Positions 56,115-64,000 of a DNA stretch of 64,000 nt are shown in pieces. Within the stretch, counting starts at the first letter, position 1. Every line of letters begins with the position of its first letter. The notes under the pieces are model-generated. The model did not search any database, was not told where the DNA came from, and saw only the letters and a program-made list of their open reading frames with translations. Source of the stretch: Comamonadaceae bacterium (lineage in GTDB: Bacteria; Pseudomonadota; Gammaproteobacteria; Burkholderiales; Burkholderiaceae_C); contig JAIXOX010000012.1 in the NCBI GenBank assembly GCA_027486555.1, positions 1 to 64,000 of the forward strand. The letters are read 5' to 3'. The position numbers and the translations under genes are program-made.

Positions 56115-56936
56115 TCAGTAGTTCAGCCGATCTGGCTTGATCTCCTGCAAGATGGTGGTGGCAATTTCTTCGATCGATTTGGTGGTGGTGGACAGCCAGC
56201 GAATGCCAGCGCGGCGCATCATGGCTTCGGCCTCTGAGACTTCCATTCGGCAATTTTCGATGCTGGCGTAACGAGAGTTGGGCCTGCGCTCGTCGCGGAT
56301 TTCGGCCAGGCGGTCCGGATGGATGCTCAGACCAAAGATCTTTTTGCCGTGCGGTACCAAAGCCGGTGGCAATTGGCGACGGTCAAAGTCTTCGGGAATC
56401 AAAGGGTAGTTGGCTGCTTTGAGGCCGTGTTGCATGGCCAGGTACAGGCTGGTCGGGGTTTTGCCGCTACGGCTCACGCCTACCAAAATCACATCGGCCG
56501 ATTCCAGATCGCGGTTGGATTGTCCATCGTCGTGGGCGAGCGAAAAGTTGATGGCTTCGATCCGGTCGTGGTATTCCTTGCTTTTGCTGACATCCGAGAA
56601 GCGACCCACTCGGTGGTGGGACTTGATGCCCAGTTCGGCCTCGAGTGGGTTCACAAAGGTGCCGAACATGTCGAGCAACATGCCTTGACAGTGCTCTTGC
56701 AAAACTTTGAGCACATCCATGTTCACCAAAGTCGTGAACACAATGGGTTTCTTCCCCTCTGTCTCAGCGGTGTGGTTGATTTGCCGAACAGCTTGGTGAG
56801 CCTTGTCTATGGTGTCAGTAAAAGGCAAACGTACATGCCGTGACTTCATGTCGAACTGGGCAAGAATGGCGTTGCCAAAAGTTTCGGCAGTGATCCCCGT
56901 ACCGTCAGAGACGAAAAATACAGTGCGTTTTGGCAT
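56115..56936 (-). CDS. ppsR: PEP synthase regulatory kinase/pyrophosphorylase
   Basis: A DUF299 protein that switches PEP synthase off by ADP-dependent threonine phosphorylation and on by phosphate-dependent dephosphorylation. The 273-residue product has [20 protein letters not shown] at the start, the P-loop GVSRSGKT (153-160) and [20 protein letters not shown]. Its position divergent from ppsA, across 146 bases, fits control of that enzyme in the same cell. It is the only regulator visible for ppsA. Confidence 0.94.
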   Translation of the reverse strand: MPKRTVFFVSDGTGITAETFGNAILAQFDMKSRHVRLPFTDTIDKAHQAVRQINHTAETEGKKPIVFTTLVNMDVLKVLQEHCQGMLLDMFGTFVNPLEAELGIKSHHRVGRFSDVSKSKEYHDRIEAINFSLAHDDGQSNRDLESADVILVGVSRSGKTPTSLYLAMQHGLKAANYPLIPEDFDRRQLPPALVPHGKKIFGLSIHPDRLAEIRDERRPNSRYASIENCRMEVSEAEAMMRRAGIRWLSTTTKSIEEIATTILQEIKPDRLNY

Positions 56937-57082
56937 GCGTGTAATTTATTTCAATGGCTGAGGTCGACATGACCCCTAAAATCAATTGATTATCTATCGC
57001 GGCTGGCTCAGGGTTCCATCACAAGAACAAGCAAAACCCTGAACTGCTGCTGGAAGCCCGGTTTTAACTTTGGAGCATTAGC

Positions 57083-59473
57083 ATGTCTGTCCTTTTCAAT
57101 GAGACCGCCCTGGTCGTTCCCTTTGAGTTGTTGCGTATGACCGACGTTGAGTCGGTCGGAGGTAAAAACGCCAGCTTGGGGGAGATGATTTCCCAACTGC
57201 CATCGGGTGTGCGTGTGCCCACGGGCTTTGCCACTACCGCCCACGCTTTTCGCGAATTTTTGGCGTTTGGCGGCCTGACCGAGCGCATCAACGCTCGACT
57301 CGATGCGCTGGATACCGAAGATGTGCGTGCATTGGCTGCCACAGGTGCCGAAATCCGCGCCATGGTCGAAGCCCAACCTTTTCCGGCCGATTTGGAGCAA
57401 GCCATCCGTGAGGCGTTTGTTCGTCTGCAGGGCATCAATACCGAAGCCTCTTTTGCGGTGCGTTCTTCGGCAACGGCCGAAGATTTGCCAGACGCTTCTT
57501 TTGCAGGTCAACAAGAAACCTTCCTCAACGTGGTCGGCATCGAGGATGTGCTGCACAAAATGAAAGAGGTGTTTGCCTCGCTCTACAACGACCGCGCCAT
57601 CAGTTATCGCGTGCACAAGGGTTTTGCGCACGTCGGTGTGGCCTTGTCGGCGGGCGTTCAGCGCATGGTGCGCTCCGATCTGGGCGCTGCAGGCGTCATG
57701 TTCACCATAGACACCGAGTCGGGTTTTGAAGATGTGGTGTTCATCACCTCCAGCTACGGCTTGGGCGAGACGGTGGTGCAGGGCGCAGTGAACCCTGACG
57801 AGTTTTATGTGCACAAACCCATGCTGGCGGCGGGCAAGCGCAGCGTGATCCGCCGCAACCTGGGCTCCAAGCTCATCGAGATGGTGTTTGCCACGCCTGA
57901 GGAAAAAGTTGCTTCTGGTAAATTGGTGAAAACCACCGATGTGCCCACCGAACTGCGCAACCGCTACAGCCTGACCGACGACGAGGTCGAGCAATTGGGC
58001 CGCTATGCCGTGGTGATTGAGCAGCACTATGGCCGACCCATGGACATCGAATGGGGCAAAGACGGCACCGACGGCCTGCTCTACATCTTGCAAGCAAGAC
58101 CCGAGACCGTTAAAAGCCAGGCCAAGGGCACGTCTGAGCTGCGTTATAAGCTCAAAGGCAAAAGCGCCATATTGGCCGAGGGCAGGGCGATTGGGCAAAA
58201 AATTGGTACGGGCCCGGTGCGCTTGGTCCACAACATCGGTGAGATGGACCAGGTTCAGCCAGGCGATGTGCTGGTGACCGACATGACTGACCCGAATTGG
58301 GAGCCGGTGATGAAGCGCGCCAGCGCCATCGTGACCAACCGGGGCGGGCGAACCTGCCACGCAGCTATCATTGCCCGTGAATTGGGCATTCCGGCTGTGG
58401 TGGGTTGCGGCAACGCCACCGAGCAATTGGTCGAAGGCACCTTGGTCACCGTGAGCTGCGCTGAGGGTGATACCGGCCATATTTACGATGGCTTGCTGGA
58501 GACAGAAATCAGTGAAATCCAGCGCGGTGTGCTGCCCGAGATCAAAACCAAGATCATGATGAACGTGGGCAATCCCCAATTGGCCTTTGACTTTGCCCAG
58601 CTGCCCAATGAAGGAGTGGGTTTGGCCCGTCTGGAATTCATCATCAACAACAACATTGGCGTGCACCCCAAAGCCATTCTGGATTACCCCGCTATCGATG
58701 CCGACTTGAAGATAGCGGTGGAGTCCGTGGCCCGTGGTCATGCATCCCCACGCGCTTTTTATGTGGACAAAGTCACCGAAGGCGTGGCCAGCATTGCCGC
58801 TGCCTTCTGGCCCAAGCCCGTCATCGTGCGCTTGTCCGACTTCAAGAGCAACGAATACCGCAAGCTCATTGGCGGCAGCCGCTACGAACCGGAGGAAGAA
58901 AACCCCATGCTCGGTTTCCGGGGCGCAGCGCGTTACATCAGCGCTGATTTTGGTGAAGCATTTGCCATGGAATGCGAAGCCCTCAAGCGGGTGCGCGGCG
59001 AGATGGGTTTGACCAACGTGCAGATCATGGTGCCCTTCGTGCGCACTTTGGGGCAAGCCGAAAAGGTCACCCAGCTGCTGGCCAGCCAAGGCCTGCGCCG
59101 AGGTGAAGAAGGCCTCAAAGTCATCATGATGTGTGAAGTTCCCAGCAACGCCATCCTGGCCGAGCGCTTTTTGGAGTTCTTCGACGGCTTCTCGATCGGC
59201 TCGAACGACCTCACACAGCTGACTTTGGGTTTGGACCGCGACTCGGGCATGGAATTGCTTGCTGCAGACTTTGACGAACGGGATCCAGCAGTGACAGCTT
59301 TGATCTCGCAAGCCATTAAAGCCTGCTTGGCTCAGGGCAAATACATCGGCATTTGCGGTCAAGGCCCATCGGACCACCCCGACTTTGCACATTGGTTGAT
59401 GGACCAGGGTATCAGCTCGATCTCGCTCAATCCCGACACAGTGATCCAAACTTGGACCAATTTGGGCAGCTAA
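57083..59473 (+). CDS. ppsA: Phosphoenolpyruvate synthase
   Basis: Makes PEP from pyruvate, ATP and water: the entry to gluconeogenesis from pyruvate, lactate or alanine. It has 796 residues. The N-terminal ATP-grasp domain contains [20 protein letters not shown] and [20 protein letters not shown]. The swivelling phosphohistidine domain has H426 in [20 protein letters not shown], next to the regulatory threonine (T424). The C-terminal PEP-binding barrel ends with [17 protein letters not shown] and [17 protein letters not shown] precedes the ATG. The symporter gene follows 34 bases later. Confidence 0.97.
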   Translation: MSVLFNETALVVPFELLRMTDVESVGGKNASLGEMISQLPSGVRVPTGFATTAHAFREFLAFGGLTERINARLDALDTEDVRALAATGAEIRAMVEAQPFPADLEQAIREAFVRLQGINTEASFAVRSSATAEDLPDASFAGQQETFLNVVGIEDVLHKMKEVFASLYNDRAISYRVHKGFAHVGVALSAGVQRMVRSDLGAAGVMFTIDTESGFEDVVFITSSYGLGETVVQGAVNPDEFYVHKPMLAAGKRSVIRRNLGSKLIEMVFATPEEKVASGKLVKTTDVPTELRNRYSLTDDEVEQLGRYAVVIEQHYGRPMDIEWGKDGTDGLLYILQARPETVKSQAKGTSELRYKLKGKSAILAEGRAIGQKIGTGPVRLVHNIGEMDQVQPGDVLVTDMTDPNWEPVMKRASAIVTNRGGRTCHAAIIARELGIPAVVGCGNATEQLVEGTLVTVSCAEGDTGHIYDGLLETEISEIQRGVLPEIKTKIMMNVGNPQLAFDFAQLPNEGVGLARLEFIINNNIGVHPKAILDYPAIDADLKIAVESVARGHASPRAFYVDKVTEGVASIAAAFWPKPVIVRLSDFKSNEYRKLIGGSRYEPEEENPMLGFRGAARYISADFGEAFAMECEALKRVRGEMGLTNVQIMVPFVRTLGQAEKVTQLLASQGLRRGEEGLKVIMMCEVPSNAILAERFLEFFDGFSIGSNDLTQLTLGLDRDSGMELLAADFDERDPAVTALISQAIKACLAQGKYIGICGQGPSDHPDFAHWLMDQGISSISLNPDTVIQTWTNLGS

Positions 59474-59507
59474 GTTTGCCCTTTTGCTATTCAATCAGGA
59501 CAGGCAG

Positions 59508-61634
59508 ATGAGCAATCCTATGGAAGTCGCGATGACATCTGCTTACCGCTGGAGGCTCCACCGCAATGTCTTGATTTACACTGTTTTTTTGTTGGTCTTG
59601 ATTGGTGCTTTGGCGTGGGCGGAGCATTTGGGTTTGTCACGCAACCTGATTGGTCCCATCTTTCTCTTTAGCACAGTGATGATTTATGCCTTGATCGGCA
59701 TTGCTGGCAGAACCACCGATGAGGATGAGTACTATGTTGCCGGTCGGCGTATACCTGCCATGTACAACGGCATGGCCACTGCTGCCGACTGGCTGAGTGC
59801 GGCCTCCTTCATCAGTCTGGCCGGTGCACTGTATCTCCAAGGTTTTTCAGGAAGTGGCACCCAGCCTGGGGGAGTGGCCTACGTGATCGGATGGACGGGT
59901 GGCTTTTGCTTGGTGGCACTTTTGATTGCGCCCAATTTGCGGGCTATGGGCTTGTACACCTTGCCGGATTATTTTGACCAACGCTTTGGAGGACGTTGGC
60001 CTCGCATCATTGCTGCTTTGGCTTCTGTTTTGTGTTCATTCACTTATGTCGTGGCACAAATTTATGGCATAGGACTGATCGCATCGCGCCTGACGGGGGT
60101 GCAATTCGAAATTGGTATTTTGCTAGGATTGGGCGGCGTTTTGTTGTGTTCCTTTTTGGGGGGAATGCGTGCAATCACTTGGACTCAAGTGGCGCAATAC
60201 ATCATGCTGCTCTTGGCCTTTTTGATACCCGTGTCATGGTTGGCTTATAAGCAATTGGGTAACCCCGCAGCCCCTTTTGTGTACGGCTCCCAGTTATCCG
60301 CCATCGCCACCATTGAGCAGCGGTTGATTGACGACCCAGCAGAGCACGAGGTCAGACGCGAATACGCCCATCGTGCCAAGTTGTTTGCAGTTCGCTTGCA
60401 GGATGTGGATGCCGCCATGCAAGATTTGCGCTTCGAGCTGGAAGAAAAAATCCAGATTCTCAAAGCGCAAGGGGCAGATTTTTCGACCATTGCACATGTT
60501 CGCCGGGAGCTTTTGGCTGTGCCTCGCGATGCGTCTACCGCTCGCGAACAATGGACACGCGCCATGCATGACAATTTGGAACGGGCGCGTCCCTTGGGAG
60601 GAATGCCACCCCATGTCCAAGCTTACACAGGGAATCCTAATGGCGGACTCGCTCAGGAGCGCCTGTTCAGTGAATCACGACTTAATTTTTTGGCATTGAT
60701 TTTTTGCCTCATGATCGGTACGGCAAGTCTGCCTCACCTTCTGACACGGTTTTACACCTTGCCCTCAGTCGCTGAAACGCGTACCTCGGTGGCTTGGTCC
60801 CTTTTCTTCATTGGATTGATCTATCTGTGCGTACCTGCCTTGGCTGTCTTGGTGAAATTTGAGGTGCTCAACAATTTGGTAGGTCAGAGTTTTGCTGATT
60901 TACCCAGTTGGATGGCCCAATGGGTCCGACTCGATCCTGCCTTGGTTTCTTTCTCCGATGTCAATGGTGATGGTTTGTTGCAGTTGGGCGAACTCAAATT
61001 GGGCGCGGACATGATCATGTTGGCTACACCCGAATTAGGCGGAATGCCATTTGTGGTGTCTGGTTTGGTCGCAGCGGGTGGCTTGGCAGCAGCACTGTCA
61101 ACCGCTGATGGTTTGCTCTTGACCATCAGCAATGCCTTGGTCCGGGACATGCGTCCGAATGGTCTCAATGGCCCCCAGTCATCTGAGGGTCGGGTCATTT
61201 TGTCCAAATTCGCCTTGCTCGCTGTGGCCATGGTGGCAGCCGTGGTGGCCGCCTTCAAGCCAGCAGAAATTTTGGCCTTGGTCTCTGCTTCGTTTTCTTT
61301 GGCGGCGGCTGCTTTTTTCCCCAGTATGGTGATGGGCATGATTTGGCCCCGAGTGCATCGCGTGGCGGTCATCCTGGGAATGTTGTCTGGCTTAGGCTTG
61401 ACCATGATTTACATGATGATCAATGCGCCAGGATTCAGACATTTTTTTCAAATGGATCCATTCTCGGGGCTATGGTGGGGAATTCAGCCTATGTCTGCAG
61501 GTGTCTTTGGTGTTCCTATGGGCTTCGTGGTGATCGCCATGGGCACTTGCTTGATTCCAACCCGTTGGGTTGACCCTATGCCGCAGACTCAAGGGCATCT
61601 CACCACGGACAGAGGTGTCTATCCAGGTTTGTGA
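59508..61634 (+). CDS. Sodium:solute symporter family protein with long insert and EF-hand-like loop
   Basis: A 708-residue SSS-family transporter, longer than the usual 500-550. The core matches the acetate/pyruvate-type branch (VC_2705-like): DEDEYYVAGRRIPAMYNGMA, ATAADWLSAASFISLAGALY and LSTADGLLLTISNALVRD. A hydrophilic, partly coiled-coil insert occupies about 261-394, and a second hydrophilic stretch contains DVNGDGLLQLGE (484-495), a perfect 12-residue EF-hand-type calcium loop. ATG 59508 is chosen from AGGA seven bases upstream. It lies 34 bases after ppsA, so a three-carbon or two-carbon acid is a likely substrate; that is inference from position. Confidence 0.85.
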   Translation: MSNPMEVAMTSAYRWRLHRNVLIYTVFLLVLIGALAWAEHLGLSRNLIGPIFLFSTVMIYALIGIAGRTTDEDEYYVAGRRIPAMYNGMATAADWLSAASFISLAGALYLQGFSGSGTQPGGVAYVIGWTGGFCLVALLIAPNLRAMGLYTLPDYFDQRFGGRWPRIIAALASVLCSFTYVVAQIYGIGLIASRLTGVQFEIGILLGLGGVLLCSFLGGMRAITWTQVAQYIMLLLAFLIPVSWLAYKQLGNPAAPFVYGSQLSAIATIEQRLIDDPAEHEVRREYAHRAKLFAVRLQDVDAAMQDLRFELEEKIQILKAQGADFSTIAHVRRELLAVPRDASTAREQWTRAMHDNLERARPLGGMPPHVQAYTGNPNGGLAQERLFSESRLNFLALIFCLMIGTASLPHLLTRFYTLPSVAETRTSVAWSLFFIGLIYLCVPALAVLVKFEVLNNLVGQSFADLPSWMAQWVRLDPALVSFSDVNGDGLLQLGELKLGADMIMLATPELGGMPFVVSGLVAAGGLAAALSTADGLLLTISNALVRDMRPNGLNGPQSSEGRVILSKFALLAVAMVAAVVAAFKPAEILALVSASFSLAAAAFFPSMVMGMIWPRVHRVAVILGMLSGLGLTMIYMMINAPGFRHFFQMDPFSGLWWGIQPMSAGVFGVPMGFVVIAMGTCLIPTRWVDPMPQTQGHLTTDRGVYPGL

Positions 61635-61642
61635 TTTCAGGA

Positions 61643-61648
61643 TATAAT
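61643..61648 (+). promoter_or_regulatory. -10 element of the rpsF operon
   Basis: A perfect TATAAT lies nine bases after the symporter stop. The -35 region is weak. It would start an rpsF leader of about 75 bases. Confidence 0.6.
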
Positions 61649-61663
61649 TTAAGGCTTTCCCTT

Positions 61664-61693
61664 GCCGCACCCCGTCCAGACGCTGGGGGCGGC
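61664..61693 (+). promoter_or_regulatory. Structured rpsF leader, possible S6:S18 autoregulatory element
   Basis: GCCG (61664-61667) can pair with CGGC (61690-61693), and CCCC with GGGG inside it, giving a bulged hairpin in the 5' leader of rpsF. Leaders of rpsF-rpsR operons often carry an S6:S18-binding structure with a bulged CCG. The hairpin is visible; assignment to that family is tentative. Confidence 0.35.
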
Positions 61694-61729
61694 TTTTCCA
61701 ACCTCTTGGGTTAACCGCAAGGAGTCTCA

Positions 61730-62095
61730 ATGCGTCATTACGAAATCATTTTGCTGATCCACCCCGATCAGTCCGAACAAGTTCCAGCCATGCTGGAGCG
61801 TTACAAAGGCATGATCGTTGCCGGCGGTGGAGCGATCCACCGCGTTGAAGACTGGGGACGCCGTCAACTGGCATACCAGATCAACAAACTTGGCAAAGCC
61901 CATTACTTGTGCGTCAACATTGAAGCCGATCAAGTTGTCATGGCCGAACTCGAACACGCGTTCAAGTTCAACGACGCCGTGTTGCGTCACCTGACGGTGC
62001 TGAAGAAAAAAGCCGACACAGGTCCTTCGTCCATGATGAAGCAAGTCGAGCGCGAAGAAGCCCGCAAGTCCCAACAAGCCGAATTCGCCGCTTGA
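61730..62095 (+). CDS. rpsF: 30S ribosomal protein S6
   Basis: The 121-residue product begins [20 protein letters not shown] and contains [16 protein letters not shown]-like sequence ([20 protein letters not shown]), diagnostic of S6. AAGGAG at 61719-61724 precedes the ATG by five bases. It forms a heterodimer with S18 on the 30S platform. It is first in rpsF-priB-rpsR-rplI. Confidence 0.97.
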   Translation: MRHYEIILLIHPDQSEQVPAMLERYKGMIVAGGGAIHRVEDWGRRQLAYQINKLGKAHYLCVNIEADQVVMAELEHAFKFNDAVLRHLTVLKKKADTGPSSMMKQVEREEARKSQQAEFAA

Positions 62096-62112
62096 CACGT
62101 GCCTGTTGAGGA

Positions 62113-62400
62113 GTGAATCGTACCGAACTGACTGCCCGTATTGCCGAGCAAGCCGCTTTGCGATACACCCCTGCCGGTTTGCCCGCTCTGGATTTGATCC
62201 TTGAGCACGCCTCTGAAATAGATGAGGCGGGGCAAATCCGAAAAGTCCAGTTAAAACTTCGAGCCTTGGCCTTCGGGTCAACAGCCGAAAGACTGGTCAG
62301 GCAAGCGGTAGGCAGTTTCTGGACATTCAAAGGCTTTTTAGCCACCCCTCGACAAGGCAAAAGTGTCGTGTTGCACATTCAAGAGTTTCAGCAAGATTAA
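62113..62400 (+). CDS. priB: Primosomal replication protein PriB
   Basis: An OB-fold single-stranded-DNA-binding protein that helps PriA reload the replisome at stalled forks. The 95-residue product starts with GTG (GAGGAG overlaps just upstream) and reads (M)[19 protein letters not shown], then [20 protein letters not shown] and [15 protein letters not shown]. It sits between rpsF and rpsR as in other Beta- and Gammaproteobacteria, which supports the call for this weakly conserved protein. Confidence 0.9.
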   Translation: MNRTELTARIAEQAALRYTPAGLPALDLILEHASEIDEAGQIRKVQLKLRALAFGSTAERLVRQAVGSFWTFKGFLATPRQGKSVVLHIQEFQQD

Positions 62401-62414
62401 TTTCAGGAGGCCCC

Positions 62415-62696
62415 ATGGCCACGTTCAAAAAATTCAACAAAGACAAGCGTCCCAAGCGCAACACCCAGTCACTGCTGTTCAAGCGCAAGCGCTTTTGCCG
62501 CTTCACTGTGACCGGTGTCGAAGAAATCGATTACAAAGATGTCGACACTTTGCGTGACTTCATCGCAGAAAACGGCAAGATCATTCCTGCACGCTTGACG
62601 GGCACCCGTGCCATTTTCCAGCGCCAGCTCAACACAGCCATCAAGCGTGCCCGCTTTTTGGCCATGTTGCCCTACACCGACCAGCACAAAGTCTAA
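62415..62696 (+). CDS. rpsR: 30S ribosomal protein S18
   Basis: A 93-residue basic protein with [20 protein letters not shown], then [20 protein letters not shown] and the strongly conserved [25 protein letters not shown] precedes the ATG. It binds with S6 to the central domain of 16S rRNA. It lies 14 bases after priB and 11 before rplI. Confidence 0.97.
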   Translation: MATFKKFNKDKRPKRNTQSLLFKRKRFCRFTVTGVEEIDYKDVDTLRDFIAENGKIIPARLTGTRAIFQRQLNTAIKRARFLAMLPYTDQHKV

Positions 62697-62707
62697 GGAG
62701 TCCAACC

Positions 62708-63160
62708 ATGCAAATCATTCTGCTCGAAAAGGTTGTGAACCTGGGTAATCTGGGCGATATCGTCAAAGTCAAAGACGGCTACGCTCGCAACTTCCTGATC
62801 CCACAAGGCCGCGCCCGTCGCGCCACCGAGACCAACAAGGCCGAGTTCGAAGCTCGCCGTGTTGAACTCGAAAAGGCCGCTGCTGCCAAATTGGCCGAAG
62901 CCCAAGCCCAAGGCGAAAAGCTCGCTGGCTTGGTTGTCAAGTTGTCTCAAAAAGCAGGTGTGGATGGTCGTTTGTTTGGTTCCGTGACCAACAACGACAT
63001 CGCCGAGGCGCTGAACAAGCAAGGTTACAAATTGCTCAAATCACAAATTCGCATGCCGATGGGCCCGATTAAAACGGTCAGTGAATCTTCGGTTGCTGTA
63101 GCCTTGCACACCGATGTGGTGGTTGATGTGACTGTGTCTGTGCTCGGCGAAACTGCCTGA
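62708..63160 (+). CDS. rplI: 50S ribosomal protein L9
   Basis: The 150-residue product shows the N-terminal domain signature [20 protein letters not shown] and [17 protein letters not shown], a long connecting helix (about 40-75) and a C-terminal domain with [26 protein letters not shown] precedes the ATG. It ends the ribosomal operon and is followed by an intrinsic terminator before dnaB. Confidence 0.97.
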   Translation: MQIILLEKVVNLGNLGDIVKVKDGYARNFLIPQGRARRATETNKAEFEARRVELEKAAAAKLAEAQAQGEKLAGLVVKLSQKAGVDGRLFGSVTNNDIAEALNKQGYKLLKSQIRMPMGPIKTVSESSVAVALHTDVVVDVTVSVLGETA

Positions 63161-63176
63161 TCACTGCGTCGTTCTG

Positions 63177-63213
63177 AAAAAGCCGCCTGGCCTTGTGCTT
63201 GGCGGCTTTTTTG
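63177..63213 (+). terminator. Intrinsic terminator after rplI
   Basis: AAGCCGCC (63180-63187) pairs with GGCGGCTT (63201-63208), continuing into six T in total, 16 bases after the rplI stop. Confidence 0.88.
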
Positions 63214-63342
63214 TTGGCGCATGGTACAAACTTACTTGAACTGTTCGGGGTTCTTCACCGAATAATCAGAGTTTATCCACAGGTTTATGCTGGTCATTTC
63301 TTCATTTTCCCTCTTACCATGGCTATTTAAAGTCACTTCTCC

Positions 63343-64000
63343 ATGTCCGCTGCATTTACCCTTCCGTTGAACACTTTTCCTGCTGATCTGTCCGTTGACA
63401 ATCAAGTGGCCAAGCTCCGTGTGCCACCTCATTCCATTGAGGCTGAATCAAGTGTTTTGGGTGGACTTTTGCTGGACAACAGTGCTTGGGACCGCGTGGG
63501 TGATTTGCTGGTCGACAATGACTTTTACCGTCACGAGCACAAATTGATTTACGCTGCGATTGGCGCACTGATCAATACATCCAAACCTGCAGACGTGATC
63601 ACGGTCAACGAACAGTTGCAAAACTTGGGCAAGGCAGAGGAAATGGGTGGCTTGGGTTACCTCAATTCTCTTGCCCAATACGTGCCCAGCGCCAGCAATA
63701 TTCGCCGTTATGCGGAGATTGTTCGGGAGCGTTCAATCTTGCGCAAACTGGTGAGCGCCAGCGATGAGATCGCCACCAACGCATTCAACCCGCAAGGCAA
63801 GGCGATCGACCGTATTCTGGATGAAGCAGAGCAAAAAATCTTCAACATTGGAGAAGAGGGCTCCCGCATGAAGCAGGGTTTCCAGTCGATGGATACGCTT
63901 GTGGTGGAACTGCTCGACCGGGTGCAGGAGATGGCCAACAACCCCAATGAAATCACTGGCGTACCCACTGGTTTTTATGACCTGGACCGCATGACTTCGG
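63343..64000 (+). CDS. dnaB: Replicative DNA helicase DnaB, N-terminal part (cut by window end)
   Basis: The frame from ATG 63343 is open to the end of the window (219 codons). The N-terminal helical-bundle domain is clear: VPPHSIEAESSVLGGLLLDN, DNDFYRHEHKLIYAAIGAL and ITVNEQLQNLGKAEEMGGLG. The linker and the start of the RecA-like domain follow, ending at TGVPTGFYDLDRMTS. The Walker motifs lie beyond the window. It unwinds the fork ahead of DnaE. The 182-base gap after rplI holds the terminator and presumably its promoter. Confidence 0.96.
   Translation, partial: MSAAFTLPLNTFPADLSVDNQVAKLRVPPHSIEAESSVLGGLLLDNSAWDRVGDLLVDNDFYRHEHKLIYAAIGALINTSKPADVITVNEQLQNLGKAEEMGGLGYLNSLAQYVPSASNIRRYAEIVRERSILRKLVSASDEIATNAFNPQGKAIDRILDEAEQKIFNIGEEGSRMKQGFQSMDTLVVELLDRVQEMANNPNEITGVPTGFYDLDRMTS

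Noticed and set aside
57008-59494. An 828-codon open frame on the minus strand
   Set aside because: It mirrors ppsA. The plus-strand protein has all PEP-synthase motifs, while the minus-strand frame has none and no ribosome-binding site.

Overview
The window reads as chromosomal DNA of a betaproteobacterium of the order Burkholderiales, most likely the family Comamonadaceae (Limnohabitans/Rhodoferax-like). The reasons are the protein sequences themselves, the neighbouring pairs phaR-rimO, ppsR-ppsA and scoAB with a divergent PAS-LuxR regulator, and the conserved order rpsB-tsf-pyrH-frr-cdsA-dxr-bamA-skp-lpxD-fabZ-lpxA-lpxB-rnhB. It is dense and mostly housekeeping. I see no insertion sequence, prophage, CRISPR array or rRNA, and no stretch above 300 bases without a gene.

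Layout. 0-4.6 kb: tail of a nitroreductase, a double acyl-CoA dehydrogenase, and the CoA-transferase pair scoAB facing a PAS-LuxR regulator across a nested palindrome. 4.6-9.6 kb: the most accessory-looking part, with an HTH-transmembrane protein of unknown role and a TonB-dependent receptor directly followed by a secreted histidine phosphatase. 9.7-12.8 kb: tRNA-Gly(CCC), a succinate-semialdehyde dehydrogenase, a decapitated GT41 glycosyltransferase remnant and a DUF599 membrane protein. 12.8-16.4 kb: dnaE. 16.4-24 kb, minus strand: a secreted repeat protein, tolA-tolR-tolQ-ybgC, an aminotransferase, nusB, ribH, ribBA and ribE. 24-32 kb: phaR, rimO, two identical tRNA-Leu(CAG) genes, RNase R, NAD(P)HX repair enzyme and an amidase.

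32-45.3 kb is a long plus-strand run for translation (rpsB, tsf, frr), UMP kinase, phospholipid and isoprenoid synthesis (cdsA, dxr), outer-membrane assembly (bamA, skp) and lipid A synthesis (lpxD, fabZ, lpxA, lpxB), then rnhB and an rRNA methyltransferase. uppS (normally between frr and cdsA) and rseP (normally between dxr and bamA) are both missing from their usual slots. 45.3-56 kb: carA-carB-greA, yhbY divergent from rlmE, then ftsH-folP-glmM. 56-61.6 kb: ppsR divergent from ppsA and a large sodium:solute symporter, a gluconeogenic carboxylate-use block. 61.6-64 kb: rpsF-priB-rpsR-rplI and the start of dnaB, cut by the window end.

No clearly new multi-gene defence or mobile system is present. 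The best leads are the missing uppS and rseP, the receptor-phosphatase pair (possible inositol-phosphate scavenging), the symporter with an EF-hand-like loop and a long insert, the fused acyl-CoA dehydrogenase with complementary half-sites, the secreted protein with a recent 192-bp tandem duplication, and terminator hairpins pressed against the ribosome-binding sites of cdsA and greA.
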